Assembly: GCF_004011695.2 (NCBI RefSeq) | Contig: NC_082416.1 | Location: 186,001 to 250,000 of the forward strand | Direction: 5' to 3' | Length of the DNA stretch: 64,000 bases | Source of the DNA: Ascochyta rabiei | Lineage: Eukaryota; Ascomycota; Dothideomycetes; Pleosporales; Didymellaceae | Shown here: positions 23,150-36,140 of the stretch, in pieces | How the letters are laid out: each line of letters begins with the position of its first letter | Position numbering within the stretch: the stretch's first letter is position 1 | The notes under the pieces: model-generated | What the model was told of the DNA's origin: nothing | Databases searched by the model: none | What the model saw: the letters and a program-made list of their open reading frames with translations, nothing else | Program-made: the position numbers and the translations under genes

Positions 23150-26100
23150 TACCTCCTTTCCCTATCTCTCCCTAGCTAAATGTATTTTATAGGGTCCTTT
23201 CTGCGTTTTGCGTAGATTAGAGGGACGCTGGTAGCAGGTAAACCCTAGAGCTAGTTGTAGTTGCGTAAGGGCCTACCTCTTAGTAAGTCAGCTGCTAGTC
23301 TAGTCTGTAGTTTACCTAAGGTAGTCCCTGCGCGCACCTAGGTTGTTTTTATTTTGTTTAGCACACCTGCCTAAGTTAGCTACTATACTACTCTACACTC
23401 CTACCTAACCTACCTGTCTTACGCCTACCCTATTTTTTTTTTATTACGCCTATACTTAACCTGCTATATCTATTGTTACTTCTAGTTATAGCTACTAGGC
23501 TACTAGCTAAGGAGCTAGTAGTCCCCTTAGAGGAGGTAGTTGTAGTCTGCTATAGTCCCTCCCCTCTGCCTATAATATTCCCCTAGTATTTTTTTTTCTA
23601 TAGTTTCTAATTTAGTTATAAGGCCTAATAGTATATATAGAAAGCTTACTGCTGTTATATAGGCAACTATAAGGTTAAGAGCAATTTAGACAATAAGGAC
23701 CTAGTTCCTATCTCTACTAGCGCTGTCCTATGCTGCCTATACTACCTTCTTACTATCTTTACTAGTTAGCCTTATACATATCCTGCTTCTATTATAGGTC
23801 TACCTACCTACTAACCTTCTATAGCTAACTATATTCCTAGCGCTAGTAAGACGTGCTGTACCTATACTAAGTATAAGCACACTTACGTGTATAACAACAA
23901 CCTCTTTACTATAAATGCTAAGCTCTACTACGCTTAGTATAACTTTAAGTAGTACATCTAAGTATATATCTCTGTCCTAGCCCTATATTCCTAACTAATA
24001 GTAGTTAAGGTGTTAGTACACGCTAGTAACGCCTATATTAAGACGCCTAGCACCTAGGGTGTAGGTAGTAATAAGGCTAACTAAGGGTATTAGCCTGTCT
24101 TCTACTATTAGTTACCCCCTTAGCGCCTCTATAGGTCTTCCTTTCTAATATAATAGTCTTATTAGGCGCCTACTATAAGCATTAGTAGGTGTATAAGGCT
24201 ACCCTTAACTTAGCCCTAGCTAACCCTACGCTAGTAAAGCAGCTAACTACCTCTTATACTGCCTGTGCCCCTACTAAGCCTAGTACCTAGGTTACCCTAC
24301 CTACTACGCTGTTATTTAGGTGTTATAGTAGTAACTAGCTTAATATATACCTCTAGTAGTTTATAGCTACTATAGGGTTAGCCTTTTAGTCCTAAACTAA
24401 GTATATAAACTAGATAGAGGTAGTCTAGGCCTATACTACTGTAAGTTTTTCTGCCTATATTAGGTACGTAGCTAACTTAATCTAAAGGATGCTATTAACT
24501 AAGTTAAGCGCCTACTTACTACGCTCTGCTGCTACCTAGAGTACGCTCTACTGTCCTACTTATCCTACTACTGCTGCTCTAACTCCTCTAATAAGCGCTG
24601 CTTGTCTGTCTGTTAGCTCTGCTTACCTCCCTGCTATTACTGCTCTCCTTCCCCTGTTAAGTTGCCTACACCCCTGCGCTGTTGCTACGCTTCCTTTCTT
24701 ATAGAGTTACCTATACCCCTGTACTATTACTATTCCTCCTCTTCTATAAAGCTACGCTTATTTACCTACTATTACTACTTACTGTCTGTTATAGAGCTGT
24801 ACACGCCCTACTGCAACTTTAAGAAGATATTATAGCTAACACGTAGCAGCACTATTAAGGTAGATAAAGTAGATAATAATAATAACTATAAGGTTAACTA
24901 CTGCTGCTGTATTGCGCAGAACTAGGCCTAGGACTTAGCTACTACTGCCTGTTGCTCTCTGTCTGTTAATAACTCTATCTTTTTTAAGTATTAAGGCTTA
25001 CTACTGTTTATCTAGTAGTATAGAGCTTAAGGTGGCGTTGTGCTAACGCTGTAAGGTTCCTAAGCTCTTCTGTACTAGGCTATATACCCTATACAGCATC
25101 TCCTAGTAGAACCCTATAAGGGTTATTATAAATAATAAAAGTTTCTTCTTTTCTATATCTGTTCTTAATATGCTATATACGTTACTATAATAACCTTCTA
25201 TACTATTATATCCTATAATACCTCTAGTAGTTCCTATATTAGCTTTGTATATCCTTTCTATTTAACTAGAACCTATAACTTATTCTGCCTACAGGCCCTC
25301 TTTTCTTTTAGGATAGACTCTACCTCCTATTTAGCTAGGGTTAGGTTATCCTCCTCTAGGACAACTAGCAGCCCTAGTCTACTTTCCTGCAGGCGCTGTG
25401 TTAGTAACAGGTTAGAAGCTACGTGTTCTAGTAGGTCTATATGCACTATCTTGTAGAAGTTACCTAGTAAATTTAGGGTAACAGTTAGAGGGGTAGGAAC
25501 TGTAACTACTATGTACTAGGCTTGTAACTAGTTAAGCTTCTAGCTTAGCCTGTTAGTTTTTATATTGTAGAGGGAGAACTACACCCTATCTCCTATATAG
25601 TACTGCTTTATAGGCCTACAGCTACAGTCTGTTATATCCTAGGTGCGTTTTTATACCTATGCTATAGCTGCCTAGGTAAGCTCTATACCCTACTAGAGGT
25701 AGTCTAGGAAATAGACCACCTGTCCCTATAGTGTGTTCTAGCTAACAGTTAGGAGCACTATTGTTAGTAGGAGGTCTATATTATAGCTGTAGAGGAGTAG
25801 GTTAAGACTAACCCTAGTAACTAAAGAATTATAATTATTAAGAGCTAGTTAGCAGGCTAGAAGGTAGTTAGGCTAGTTATTCTGTTTAAAGTTAACTATA
25901 ACCTATAGGACTACCTACACCTCTTATTAGCCTACTCTGTCCCTCTGTCTGTCTAGGGGTAATAGGCTGTAGAGAGTAGCTAGTCCACCCCTATAAGGCT
26001 ACACAGCGTTGTCTAAAAATATCCTAGCTATTCTAAGCTGCAGTCTAAGATTATAGAGCTAAGAAAGCCTTAAAACTACTACTACGTGTTAAAGAAGACC

Positions 26101-28505
26101 TTAGCGCAATATTCTATAGTTATAGAAGTTATTGCCTTAAGCTATATATACTTAGAGAGGTAATCTATAATAACTAAGAAATAGCATAGTATGTTCTTAT
26201 TAGCCTAAAAGAGGTTAACTATAAAGTCTATTAAAATCTAGGACTAAAAACAGTTAGCAATAGGTAATAGCTAGAGTAAGCCCTACTATTAGCGCTGTAA
26301 CACATGCGCTTAAATAAGTAGTAGTTATAGATATAACACTAAACATCCTATAATATCCCCTTCTAGTAGAAGTTGCGTCTAACAATGTAGAATATAGTAT
26401 TAGCACCTAGATAGCCTATTAGGTTAGATTTATATACCCTTTAGATTATTATAGTTATAAGTAGCTTCTAATACAGAACCTATATAACCCTACACTACAG
26501 TAGCATGCTATAAGCACTAAGCATACAATCTACAATTTACTAAGTAGTCTTAGCCTTAGGAGGGAACTAGCAGGCCCTATTACAGATAGCAGACAGGCGT
26601 ACTATGTGCCCTACGTTCTACTAAACGCCTTTGTCCTACAGTAATTGTATATATATATTAATAAAAAGTAGAAGTGTACTAGGGCCTGGTATACTAATTG
26701 CTAATACTAAAACTAGGGTTATTATTCTATAAACCCCCCCTAACCTCCTATTATAGTCCTGTTCCTAGCAGCTTAGCGCATCTAGTTAGGCTGCTAGGCG
26801 TTCTAGGCAGAAGTAAAGGTAGAAATAGAACTTTAACAGCTCCTCTGCCTATTAGTACTGCCTCTTACTTAGCCTGCGCGCTGTAGTAAAGTACTAGAGG
26901 TTCTTATAGTTAGTTAGGATAGTAAACAGCCTAGTAACAGACCCTAATTTAGCTACCTAGACCCCTAGGCACTTTATAACAGTAGTTAACTCCTTATTAT
27001 AGATAGTATAGTTCTATTATTCTGTTATAAGTATAGTAGAGTAGTATACTACTAGGCAAAGCACCTTCCTATACTATTAAGAAAGGCAGCTACCTAGCGC
27101 CTTACTAGAGTAGTCTGCCTCTAATAGTATTTCTTACTTAGGGTCCTATTAGGCTAGGACTAGTTCTGTTATAAATGTGTTCTTTAGCTAGTAGAACACT
27201 ACGTCCTCCTCCTGCCCCTACCTAAACAGGATATCCTTCCCTATAAGTTAATTAAGTAGAGCAGTAATATTAGAGAAGGCTAGGATAAAGTCCTAGTAGA
27301 AGTTAGTAAACTTAAGGAAACTGTAGACTCTGCGCAAAGACTATAGGGCTTCCTAATTACAGATAGCCTTAACCTTCTTAGGATTAGAATAAATATCCTT
27401 TCTAGCTTCTATAATATATCCTAGGTAGTATACTTCCTTTATTACAAATACAAACTTCTTAGAATCTAAATACAGCCCTGCATTACGTAGGAGCGTAAGG
27501 ACTCTGCTAACCTTCCCTAAGTAGTCTGTCCTAGACCTGCTACTGTAAACAAGGACATTATCTAGGTACGCAGTAGCATAGTTACCTAATATCTCCTAAA
27601 GCACGCTGTTAATGTAACACTAGAAGGACGCTAGTGCTCTAGCCAGGCTAAACAGATAGACTAGCTACTTAAAGAGCCTAAAATAGGTATAGAATGTAGT
27701 AAGGTGCTTATCTCCTTTTATAACATAAATCTAGTAAAATGCTAAACAGATATTAACCTTAGAGAACTAGCAGGCACCCCCTAGTGTACGCAACGTCTCC
27801 TTAATAAGAGGAAGTAGGTACTGGTTAGTAATTATAATACTATTAAGTGCGTAATAGTCTACATACATACGCTACCTACTAGAGGACTTCTTAACTAGTA
27901 GGACTAGGGCCCCTGCTAGGGAAGAGGAGGCGTAGATCTACCTCTTGTCTATAAGTGCTAACACTTATTTCTATAGCTTAAGTAGCTAGTCCCTTAGTAT
28001 ATTGTACAGAGGGCCCTAGGGTAGAGGCTTCTCCTTTCTAGACTAGTTATATTATAATTATATATAGTAATCTATCTAGCCCCTATATAGGGGAAGGCTA
28101 AAGGCTTTGCTCTTATTAAATAGGTCTTAAAACTAGACTAACTTAGGGGGAAGAGGGTCTACTTTCTCTCCTGTCCCTTGCGCTCCTAGGGATTAAACTA
28201 AAAGGATTTTAGTAATGTTATAGAGGCTTATAGAGACAAACTAGTCCCTAGGTAGGCGCTTCTAGAGCCTATTAGCTAGGGTCTTATTAAACTTAGTTAC
28301 TAATAGGAGAGCTATGTAAATATTTACTATATACTGTAAGGACTTATAGACTATAAGGTTCCCTACCTATTATATCCTTAGTGTGCCCTTTTCTACGTCT
28401 AACACTACGCCCTCTTATTAGAGCTAGGGCTTCCCTAAAATAATATCCTAGCTTAGACTTAGCACTACGTAGGCTATAGCCTATAAGTGCTACTTATCTA
28501 AGTTA

Positions 28506-30369
28506 ACGTACCCTACGGGCGAGCCGCTCAACGGGCGAGCCGCTCACTTTTGCCAAGCCCCCACCAAACTTCTCCTCCTACACCAATGTCTTCTTAATAA
28601 CACCATTTAGACGCGTTAAAGGAAGCTTAGATACAGCTTGCGCTCTAGGCTCTTAAACAAGACGCAAATCTCTCTTAGTAACGCGCTGCAGCTATCTATA
28701 GGGTCCCTTAAAAGACACTAAGCAACTAACACACAGAACAACCTTTACGCGCAGATTCTATAGCTAACTTATAGAAGCTAGACAATAATAAGGAGGAGGT
28801 AATTATTAAGTATGTTCTTAAGCTAGATATGTGAGGATTTTCTCCTTAGCTTTTAGATGTAGCTACTATAGCTAATTCTTTGCGCGCTAAGCGCAATCTA
28901 GGCCCTATTAGCATAAACTAGCCTAGTATGTTTATTAAGCAACACCTAGAGCTTAAAGTTAAGTTTAATTGTAAGTATAACTACAAGAGAGCTCTCTGTA
29001 AGGATTCTAAGGTTCTACAGGGCTGGTTTAGCCTAGTAGCTAACATTAAAGCTAAGTATAGCATCTAGGATAAAGACACATACAACTTTAACAAGACAGG
29101 CTTTATAATAGGCTAGATCTCCCTAGGAGCAGTTGTTACAGCTTTAGAACAACAGGGTCGGCTAAAGGCTATCTAGCCAGGCAACTAAGAGTAGGCTACA
29201 GCTATAGTAAGCATTAATGCTAAAGGATAGGCTATTCCAGCCTTCCTTATCTTTAAAGCCTACTACTACCTCTCTGCCTGGTACAAAGAAGAGGATCTGC
29301 CTTACAACTAGGTTATTAGAGTCTCTAATAACGGCTGGACTACTAACAAGCTTAGTCTTAACTGGTTAAAGCACTTTAACAGGCATACAAAGGAGCGTAC
29401 TATTAGCACCTACTATTTACTTATTATTAATAGTTATAAGAGCTATAACTCTCTTAAATTCTAGTAATACTGCAAGGATAACAAGATTATTACTCTCTGT
29501 TTACCTTCTTACTTATTACACCTTATACAGCCCCTTAATATAGGTTATTTTACTGCTTTAAAGAAGGCGTATAGGCGCTAAGCTAAAATACTTATAAGTA
29601 ACTAGATTAACTATATTATAAAGACAGAGTTCCTGCTATACTTTATACGCGCCTATAATGCTACAATTACTTCTAAGAACATCTAGGGAGGGTTCTAAGG
29701 TGCTAGATTAGTCCTATTTAACCTAGACTGGGTTATAATGGCCCTTAATGTAAAGTTGCGCACTCTATCACCACTACTACCTGTTAATAACAAGCTCTGG
29801 CAGTTGCAAACCCTAAGCAACACTCTTAAACTTAGGTTGTAATCAACGCTTATAAAGATAAGGATTTAGAGGTATATAGATAGTTTGCCTACCTCTATAG
29901 TTAAGGCGTTTAAGAAGGTAGTAAAAGAGGTAGCAATAATTACGTATAAGCTAGTGTTGGCGTAACAGGAGATTACTTAGCTTTAAGCTGCTAATAAGGC
30001 AGCTATACAACAAAAATTACATAAAAGAAAGTAAGTTTAGGCAGAAGGGACCCTAACAGTTAAGGATAGCCTGTAATTAATAACTCTGAAGGAGTTTAGG
30101 GCGCGTAGTAATAGGAAGAAGGTAAAGAAGTAGGTGCGTGCTAAAGGAGGTAAGCCCTCCTAAAGACGCTGTAGACAGTGCAATTAGACAGGACATAACG
30201 CGCAAACGTGTTAGAAAGAGGTAGAAGTAGTTTCTAAATAGTATTACAGGCCATACTGCACTTTACAGCACTAAACTAGGTTGTTTTAGGCCATAATAGG
30301 GTGGAGTTTGGTGGGGGCTTAGCAAAAGTAAGCGGCTTGCCTGTTGAGCGGCTTGCCTGTAGGGTACGT
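28506..30369 (+). mobile_element. Fot/pogo transposon B (type III ends), 1864 bp, inside Retro2
   Basis: The ends read ACGTACCCTACGGGCGAG and its inverted match. The doubled word GGGCGAGCCGCTCA is in each, then CTTTTGCCAAGCCCCC. TA duplications are at 28504-28505 and 30370-30371. It is the innermost and therefore youngest layer of the stack on that branch. Confidence 0.92.
28586..30274 (+). pseudogene. Fot/pogo transposase in Pogo B, nonsense-damaged
   Basis: A 563-codon frame starts at ATG 28586 and ends TAA 30272-30274, with in-frame TAG/TAA codons but no net frame change. It is closely related to Pogo A (same start, same length) and more distant from Pogo C. The C-terminal RRCRQCN, then TGHNAQTC, is a complete CCHC zinc knuckle apart from one nonsense codon. 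Confidence 0.8.
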
Positions 30370-31925
30370 TATACCTAAATAGGACTTAACAGGAGATTAT
30401 AGACTTCTTACTAGTGCCTACTACTTACGCTAAGCGTTATAGCAGTACCTTAATAAAGTCTCTTCCTAAGTATATAGTAAAGTTATTACTTACTATACTA
30501 AAGTATTTATACCCTAAGTCTACTAGTATGTTAGCCTAAATTACCCTATTAATAAATAATAGAATGTAGAATAGGGGCTTGTCTATAGAGTCTGTAATAG
30601 CTCCTTTAGCAGCCTACAACGCCCCTATACTAGTAGTCTCCCCTACTAATATACTTCTATAGCGCTTCTAACTTAGACTTATATTAGAAGTAGCTAGTTT
30701 CCCCTATATAAACTAGCCTCTTTCTTACCTAAGATTATTACTACCTATACTGTAGTTACTACTGTGTTAGCGTAATCCTAGTAAATATGTCCCCCTTTAC
30801 TGTAATAGGTACACAGGTTAGCCTCCTAGCGTTGCTAAAATACCTTATTAGGAACCTACGTAGCCTAGTTAGAAGCAGACTACTTCTAACCCCTATGCTT
30901 AGCACTACTGCTAGTGCGCACTGTAGACATAACTGTTATCTTAACGTTACTATCCCTATTAGGCTTAGGTAGCGCCTAGGTAGGGCTATAGCGCAGCTAG
31001 TTTTCTATAGCTATAGTTTTAATATCTATAGTAATAGACTTATACTTTATAATAGCTGCGTTATAATCTATATAAGTTACTCCTTAGTTTATTACTATAT
31101 TATAGATATTTGCGTTTAGAGCCTAGCAGAGCTTTAATAGGCGCTGTTCTCTGTCCTAGTAAAGGCTGCCACTTTGCACTAGTAGCTGCTTAAACTAGAT
31201 AAAAAAGTCTAAGAATAACTTGCTAGGACCCTAATAGATGCTTTCTAGTTTTGCCTAGGCCTGTTTCTAGCTATAGTTGTTGCTGTAGCAGAATTCTAGG
31301 TATGCTAGGAAGTCCTCTAGGCTCTATACACCTTAGGTACCCCTAATCTTATAGAACAGAGCTATATCCTATTACACAGATATGTTAAGCTAGGACTATA
31401 TAAAGGTAAATATATCCTGTAGCCTACTAATAAAGGACATGTCTACCTACAGCTTATGTTCTATTATAACCTGCTACGCCTTAAAGAAGGATTTGTCCCT
31501 AGTAAAGGCCTTGCCTATAGGGAGAGGTTTCCTATAGGCTGTAGACGCCTATATAGAGGTATGCAGGCCTAGAGTAAACGCTAAAAACAGTACTTTATAA
31601 GGTAGGTTAGGGGCTAGGGTAGACGTTAATAGGTACAGTGTTACTCCTAAGGAGGATAATAGGACTATAGACGTAGGTCTAGTATAAGCGTTAGCTATTT
31701 ATACTAGGGACTCTACAAACACGTATATATTAGAGTTATTATATTTAATTAATACTATACACTTATTAGTAGTAGTTAAGGCTTACTATAAGTTTGTTAT
31801 AAACTATAATATTTAGGCTATAAATTCCTAAAGGGTTAAGGGGACAGATTTGTCTAAGGGGTTATTCTAGGAGCTAGCTAACATAGTACAAGTGCTAGCT
31901 GTTCTTCTAGAAGAAGAGATATAAA

Positions 31926-32080
31926 TATTATAGACTGGCCTTAGGGTAGGATGTAATAAGAGTTAATATAGTATTATATCTCTTAAGGAGGTAACATGTT
32001 GCATGTCCTTCTAATATGTCTGTAGGGCACGTAACCGCCCTATCTCGCTTAAGGCTTAGACAAGGTCTAAGCCCATAACA
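31926..32080 (-). repeat. Retro2 right LTR (155 bp)
   Basis: Same length as the left copy, beginning TATTATAGACTGGCC (TG changed to TA) and ending AGCCCATAACA, followed by target copy GATAC. Differences from the left LTR are almost all C/T or G/A. Confidence 0.9.
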
Positions 32081-32085
32081 GATAC

Positions 32086-32286
32086 TTATTATTATTATTG
32101 TTAAGGGTTAAAGAGACAGGTAATACAGTAGTTAAATTCTATAAGTAAGTGTTTCTAGTTGTTTTTATAGGTGTCCTTTCTTAACAGTTCCTGTTAAGGT
32201 CTCTTATACCCTTCTGCCGGCCAGATTACGTACACTAGCTAAGCATCCTAGTTCTTACTAAGGCAGTTACCGTGTGCTTTAGCACA
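32086..32286 (-). repeat. Last piece of the Retro1 right LTR
   Basis: 201 bp matching positions 55-255 of the left LTR at 13645-13899, ending TTTAGCACA just before CTAC. The other two pieces are 21077-21088 and 22953-22994. Confidence 0.88.
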
Positions 32287-33226
32287 CTACCTGTTAACAA
32301 CAAGCTCTAGCAGTCGCAAACCCTAAGCAATACCCTTAAACTTAGGTTGTAATTAATGCTTGTAAAGATAAGGATTTAGAGGCATATAGATAGCTTGCCT
32401 ACCTCTATAGTTAAAGCGTTTAAGAAGGTCTTAAAGGGGGCAGCTATAATTGCGCACAAGCTAGTGTTAGCGTAACAGGAGATTGCTAAGCTTTAAGCTG
32501 CTAATAAGGCAGCTATATAACAAAAATTACACAAAAGAAAGTAGGTTAAGAAAGAAGGTACTCTAATAGTTAAAGAGGGCTAGTAATTAACAGCTCTAAA
32601 AGAGTTTAGAGCGCGTAGTAATAGTAAGAAGGTAAAGAAGTAGGTGCGTGCTAATAGGGCTAAGCTAACCTAAAGGTGCTGTAGATAGTGTAGTAAGACT
32701 AGACATAACACGTAAACGTGTAAGAATAATATAGAAGTAGTCTCTAAGTAATATTACAGCTTGTCTTACCTTATACAGCGCTAGTTTATAGTGTTTTAGG
32801 CTATAATAGGGTGAGTTTTAGTGGGGGCTTAGCAAAAGTAAATCTCTTGTCTGTTGATTCTTTTGTCTGTGGGGTACGTTAAACTATAATTATTTAAGTC
32901 TTGTTCTAGATATTAACGTACATTAAAGAAACCTACTTTTATAAGCATTTTAATTAGATAAGTAGCTTCTTTATACTAGTAAACAACTTATGTTAATAGA
33001 TAAACCTACTATTAACACTATAATTTAGCTAGTAAGAAATTCTACCATTATTTCTTTTTTAACCTAAATATAAATGTATATAGCAGAAATAGTATAGAGC
33101 TCTACTTCTCTACTTCTCTACGTTCTTATCTACTAACTATAAAGCGCCTAACGCTCTTCTTTACCCTACCTACATCCTTAAGCCCTAAGCCCACCATCTT
33201 ACAATAAATCTGCTAAACACCTATTT

Positions 33227-33349
<123 letters not shown>

Positions 33350-34076
33350 TTACTCTAAAGTGCCTAACGCTCTTCTTTACTCTAATCTTTTCTTAAGCAG
33401 CCTGTTAATATACTTAAGCTCTCTCTTACTTACTTTAAAGCGCCTAACGCTCTCCTTTACCCTAAAGCCCTTCCCTAGCAGCCTACCTACATCCTTAAGC
33501 CCTAAGCCTACTATCTTAGGATAGATACGCTAAATACCTATTTATATACTAATATATATAAGAGTATAGAGTATAAAAACAGTAGTAGGTAAGGTAAATT
33601 CTATTAGTAGTAGGAACATTAGGCTAATAAGCGTGTTACTTCTTAAGTACTAAGCCTTCTATCTTAGGATAGAGGGGCTAAACATCTATCTCTCTATTCT
33701 CTTTCTCTTACTTACTCTAAGCTTTTAAAGTGCCTAACGCTCTCCTTTACCTTAAAGCCCTTCTCTAGTAGCCAACCTACATCTTTAAGCCCTAAGCCTG
33801 CTGTCTTATAATAGATATGCTAAACACCTATCTATATACTAATATATATAAGAGTATAGAGTATAAAGATAGTAGTAGGTAAGATAAATTCTATTAGGGT
33901 AGATAGACTAAACATCTATCGCTCTATTCTTTCTCTCTTACTTACTCTAAGCTTTTAAAGCGCCTAATGCTCTCCTTTACCCTAAAGCCCTCTTCTAGCA
34001 GCCTGCCTATATCCTTAAGCCCTAAGCCTACTATCTTAGGATAGATACGCTAAATGCCTATTTATAACGTACTCTA

Positions 34077-35929
34077 CGGGTAAGCGGATCAAACAGGTAA
34101 GCAGATCACTCTGCCAAGACCACACCAAACCTCCACCTTACCACGCAATGCCTTAACAACAACATTAATCTACGCCCTTAAGAGAAGCTGCAATACAGCT
34201 TACGCTCTAGGTAATTAAATAAGATATGAAACTTACCTTATAACGTGCTACAGCTATATATAACGCGCCTTATAGTATACTATATACTTAATACATAGGA
34301 CAACCTATATAAGCTAATTATATGCTAGTTTAACAGATTATAGACTAGACTAAGGAGGACGTAATTACTAAGTATATCCTTAAGCTAGATACATAAGGAT
34401 TTACCCCTTAGCTAGCTACTATAGCTAATATAGCTAATTCTTTGCGTGCTAAGTATAATATAGGCTATATTAGCATAAACTAGCCTAACATGTTTATTAA
34501 GCGCTGCCCTAACCTTAAAGTAAGGTTTAACTATAAGTATAATTACAAGAGAGCCCTCTGTAAGGATCTAGAGATTATTAGGGGCTAGTTTAGGCTTATA
34601 GCAAATTTTAAAGCTAAGTATAGTATCTAGGATAATAGTATATACAACTTTAATAAGACAGGCTTTATAATAGGCTAGATATTAATAGGAGTAGTTATTA
34701 TAGGCTTAGAGTATTAAGGATAGCTAAAGGTAGTGTAGTAGGGTAACTGTAAGTAGATAACAGTTATATAGGGCATTAATAGCACAGAGTAGGCTATTCT
34801 ACCCTTAATTATCTTTAAAGGCTATAACTACCTCTCTACCTAGTATAAAGAGGACAATCTGCCCTATAATTAGGTTATTAGAGTCTCTAAGAACAGATAG
34901 ACTACTAATAAGCTTAGTCTAGACTAGTTAAAGCACTTTAATGCCTATACAAAGACGCGCACCTAAGGAGTATACTAGCTGCTTCTTATTAATAGCTATA
35001 AGAGCTATAACTCCCTTAACTTCTAATAATACTATAAGAAAGTAAAGATTATTATACTATATATACCTCTATACTTATTACACCTCTTATAGCTACTAGA
35101 TATAGGCTGTTTTACCCCTTTAAAGAAGGTGTATAGGTACTAAGCTAAGAATCTTATATATAACTATATTACTTATATTACTAAAACTAAGTTCCTACTA
35201 TACTTTATAGGCGCCTATAAGGAGACATTTACTTCTAGTAATATCTAAGAAGGCTTTTAAGGCGCTAGAATAGTCTCCTTTAACCTAGAATAGGTTATAA
35301 TAGGTCTTAATGTCTGCCTATGTACCCTACTGCTACCTCCTGTAGAAGATACTCCCTAGCAGTCCTAAACCCTAAGTAATACCCTGCAATTAGGATTGTA
35401 ATTAATGCTAGTTTAAGAGAGGATTTAAAGGCATATAAGCAGCTTACTAACTTTAATAGTTAAGGCCTTTAGAAAGCTTACTAAAGGCGTAGCTATTATT
35501 GCATATAAGCTAGTATTAGCTAATAAGGAAATTACTAGGCTTTAAATAGCAAATAAGGCTGCTATATAACGTAAATTAAATAAAAGAAAGTAGTTATAGA
35601 AGGAAAGGGTCCTAACAGCTAAGGAAGGCCTTTAATTAACTACTCTAACTAAGTTTAGGGTGCGTAGTAATAGTAAGAAGGTAAAGAAGCAAGTGTGCGC
35701 TAAAGGAGGGGAAGTAACCTAAAGATGCTATATAAAGTGCTATAATATTAGATATAACTTATATATATATAAGAAGGCTGTAAAAGATATTTCTAAATAA
35801 TATTATATCCTGTACTACTGTATATAAGGCTAAAGTAGGCTAATGTAAGCTATAATAGGGTAGAGGTTTAGTGTAGTCTTGGCAGAGTGATCTGCTTACC
35901 TGTTTAATCTGCTTACCTGTAGAGTACGT
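34077..35929 (+). mobile_element. Fot/pogo transposon D1 (type IV ends), 1853 bp
   Basis: The ends are ACGTACTCTACGGGTAAG and its inverted match, with a doubled word GGGTAAGCGGATCA (RIP variants), then CTCTGCCAAGACCACACC. TA duplications are at 34075-34076 and 35930-35931. It interrupts a copy of the transporter-derived array: the text resumes as TACTAATATATATAAG on the right. It is the same subfamily as D2 at 49477-51339. Confidence 0.92.
34148..35833 (+). pseudogene. Fot/pogo transposase in Pogo D1, nonsense-damaged
   Basis: ATG 34148 to TAA 35831-35833 is 562 codons, the same length as D2. TAA at 35825 stands where D2 keeps CAA, one clear case of CA to TA damage. Many further TAG/TAA codons are present. 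The C-terminal Cys/His cluster is mutated (CYIKCYNI, then RYN). Confidence 0.78.
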
Positions 35930-36078
35930 TATACTAATATATATAAGAGTATAGAGTATAAAGATAGTAGTAGGTAAGGTAAATTCTATTAGTAGCAGGA
36001 ATATTAGGCTAATAAGCGTGTTACTTCTTAAGCACTAAGCCTGCTATCTTAGGATAGAGGGGCTAAACGTCTATCCTT

Positions 36079-36104
36079 CTACTCTCTCTCTCTCTCTACT
36101 CTCT

Positions 36105-36140
<36 letters not shown>

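Larger units (their letters stand above)
24000..31800 (-). pseudogene. Retro2 gag-pol relic, heavily RIP-damaged, split by Pogo B
   Basis: Minus-strand reverse transcriptase blocks lie near 27.55-27.70 kb. A putative integrase zinc-binding remnant (AHVLQR) lies near 26.3 kb, downstream in reading direction, as expected for Ty3/gypsy. The region beyond Pogo B (30370-31925) would be gag/protease and leader. No uninterrupted frame longer than about 60 codons carries a recognisable domain. Limits are approximate. Confidence 0.6.
22995..32080 (-). mobile_element. Ty3/gypsy LTR retrotransposon Retro2, inside the Retro1 LTR
   Basis: LTRs of 155 bp lie at 22995-23149 (TGTTATAGAC to CCTATAACA) and 31926-32080. 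The perfect 5 bp target duplication GATAC is at 22990-22994 and 32081-32085. The sequence TACCTCCTTTCCC after the left LTR is a minus-strand polypurine tract, so the element reads leftward. It carries Pogo B; without that the element is about 7.2 kb. Reverse transcriptase relics at 27.5-27.7 kb (LFSLARALASF, stop, CYINSVL; then AYLDNVLVYSS) show the Ty3/gypsy type, the catalytic Asp pair reading Asp-Asn after G-to-A change. Confidence 0.9.
13645..32286 (-). mobile_element. Ty3/gypsy-like LTR retrotransposon Retro1, itself interrupted twice
   Basis: The left LTR is 13645-13899 (TG...CA, 255 bp). The right LTR is in three pieces, 21077-21088, 22953-22994 and 32086-32286, which also total 255 bp. 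The target duplication is CTAC (13641-13644 and 32287-32290). A C-rich tract next to the left LTR (from 13901) is, on the minus strand, a polypurine tract just before the 3' LTR, so the element reads leftward. The internal region 13900-21076 is about 7.2 kb. Relics of reverse transcriptase near 16.75 kb and integrase near 14.9 kb, in gypsy order, support the class. Confidence 0.87.
12450..32784 (+). pseudogene. Split, RIP-damaged transposase of Pogo A
   Basis: The coding parts are 12450-13644 and 32291-32784 (the repeated CTAC counted once). Together they make 1689 nt, 563 codons, exactly the length of the Pogo B transposase at 28586-30274. Many stops are present, mostly where Pogo B or other copies keep CAA/CAG or TGG. 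Near the C-terminus a damaged Cys/His cluster (RCCR, then TRHN) is visible. Confidence 0.75.
12370..32879 (+). mobile_element. Fot/pogo transposon A (type II ends), split by a nested 18.6 kb insertion
   Basis: The left end at 12370 reads ACGTACCCCACAG and the right end at 32879 is its inverted match; TA flanks both (12368-12369, 32880-32881). Each end has a doubled 16-mer of the type ACAGACAAGAGAATCA, then CTTTTGCCAAGCC. Only 12370-13644 and 32287-32879 belong to this element. The middle is Retro1 with its own insertions. With Retro1 and one CTAC removed, the element is about 1.86 kb like the other pogo copies. Confidence 0.88.
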
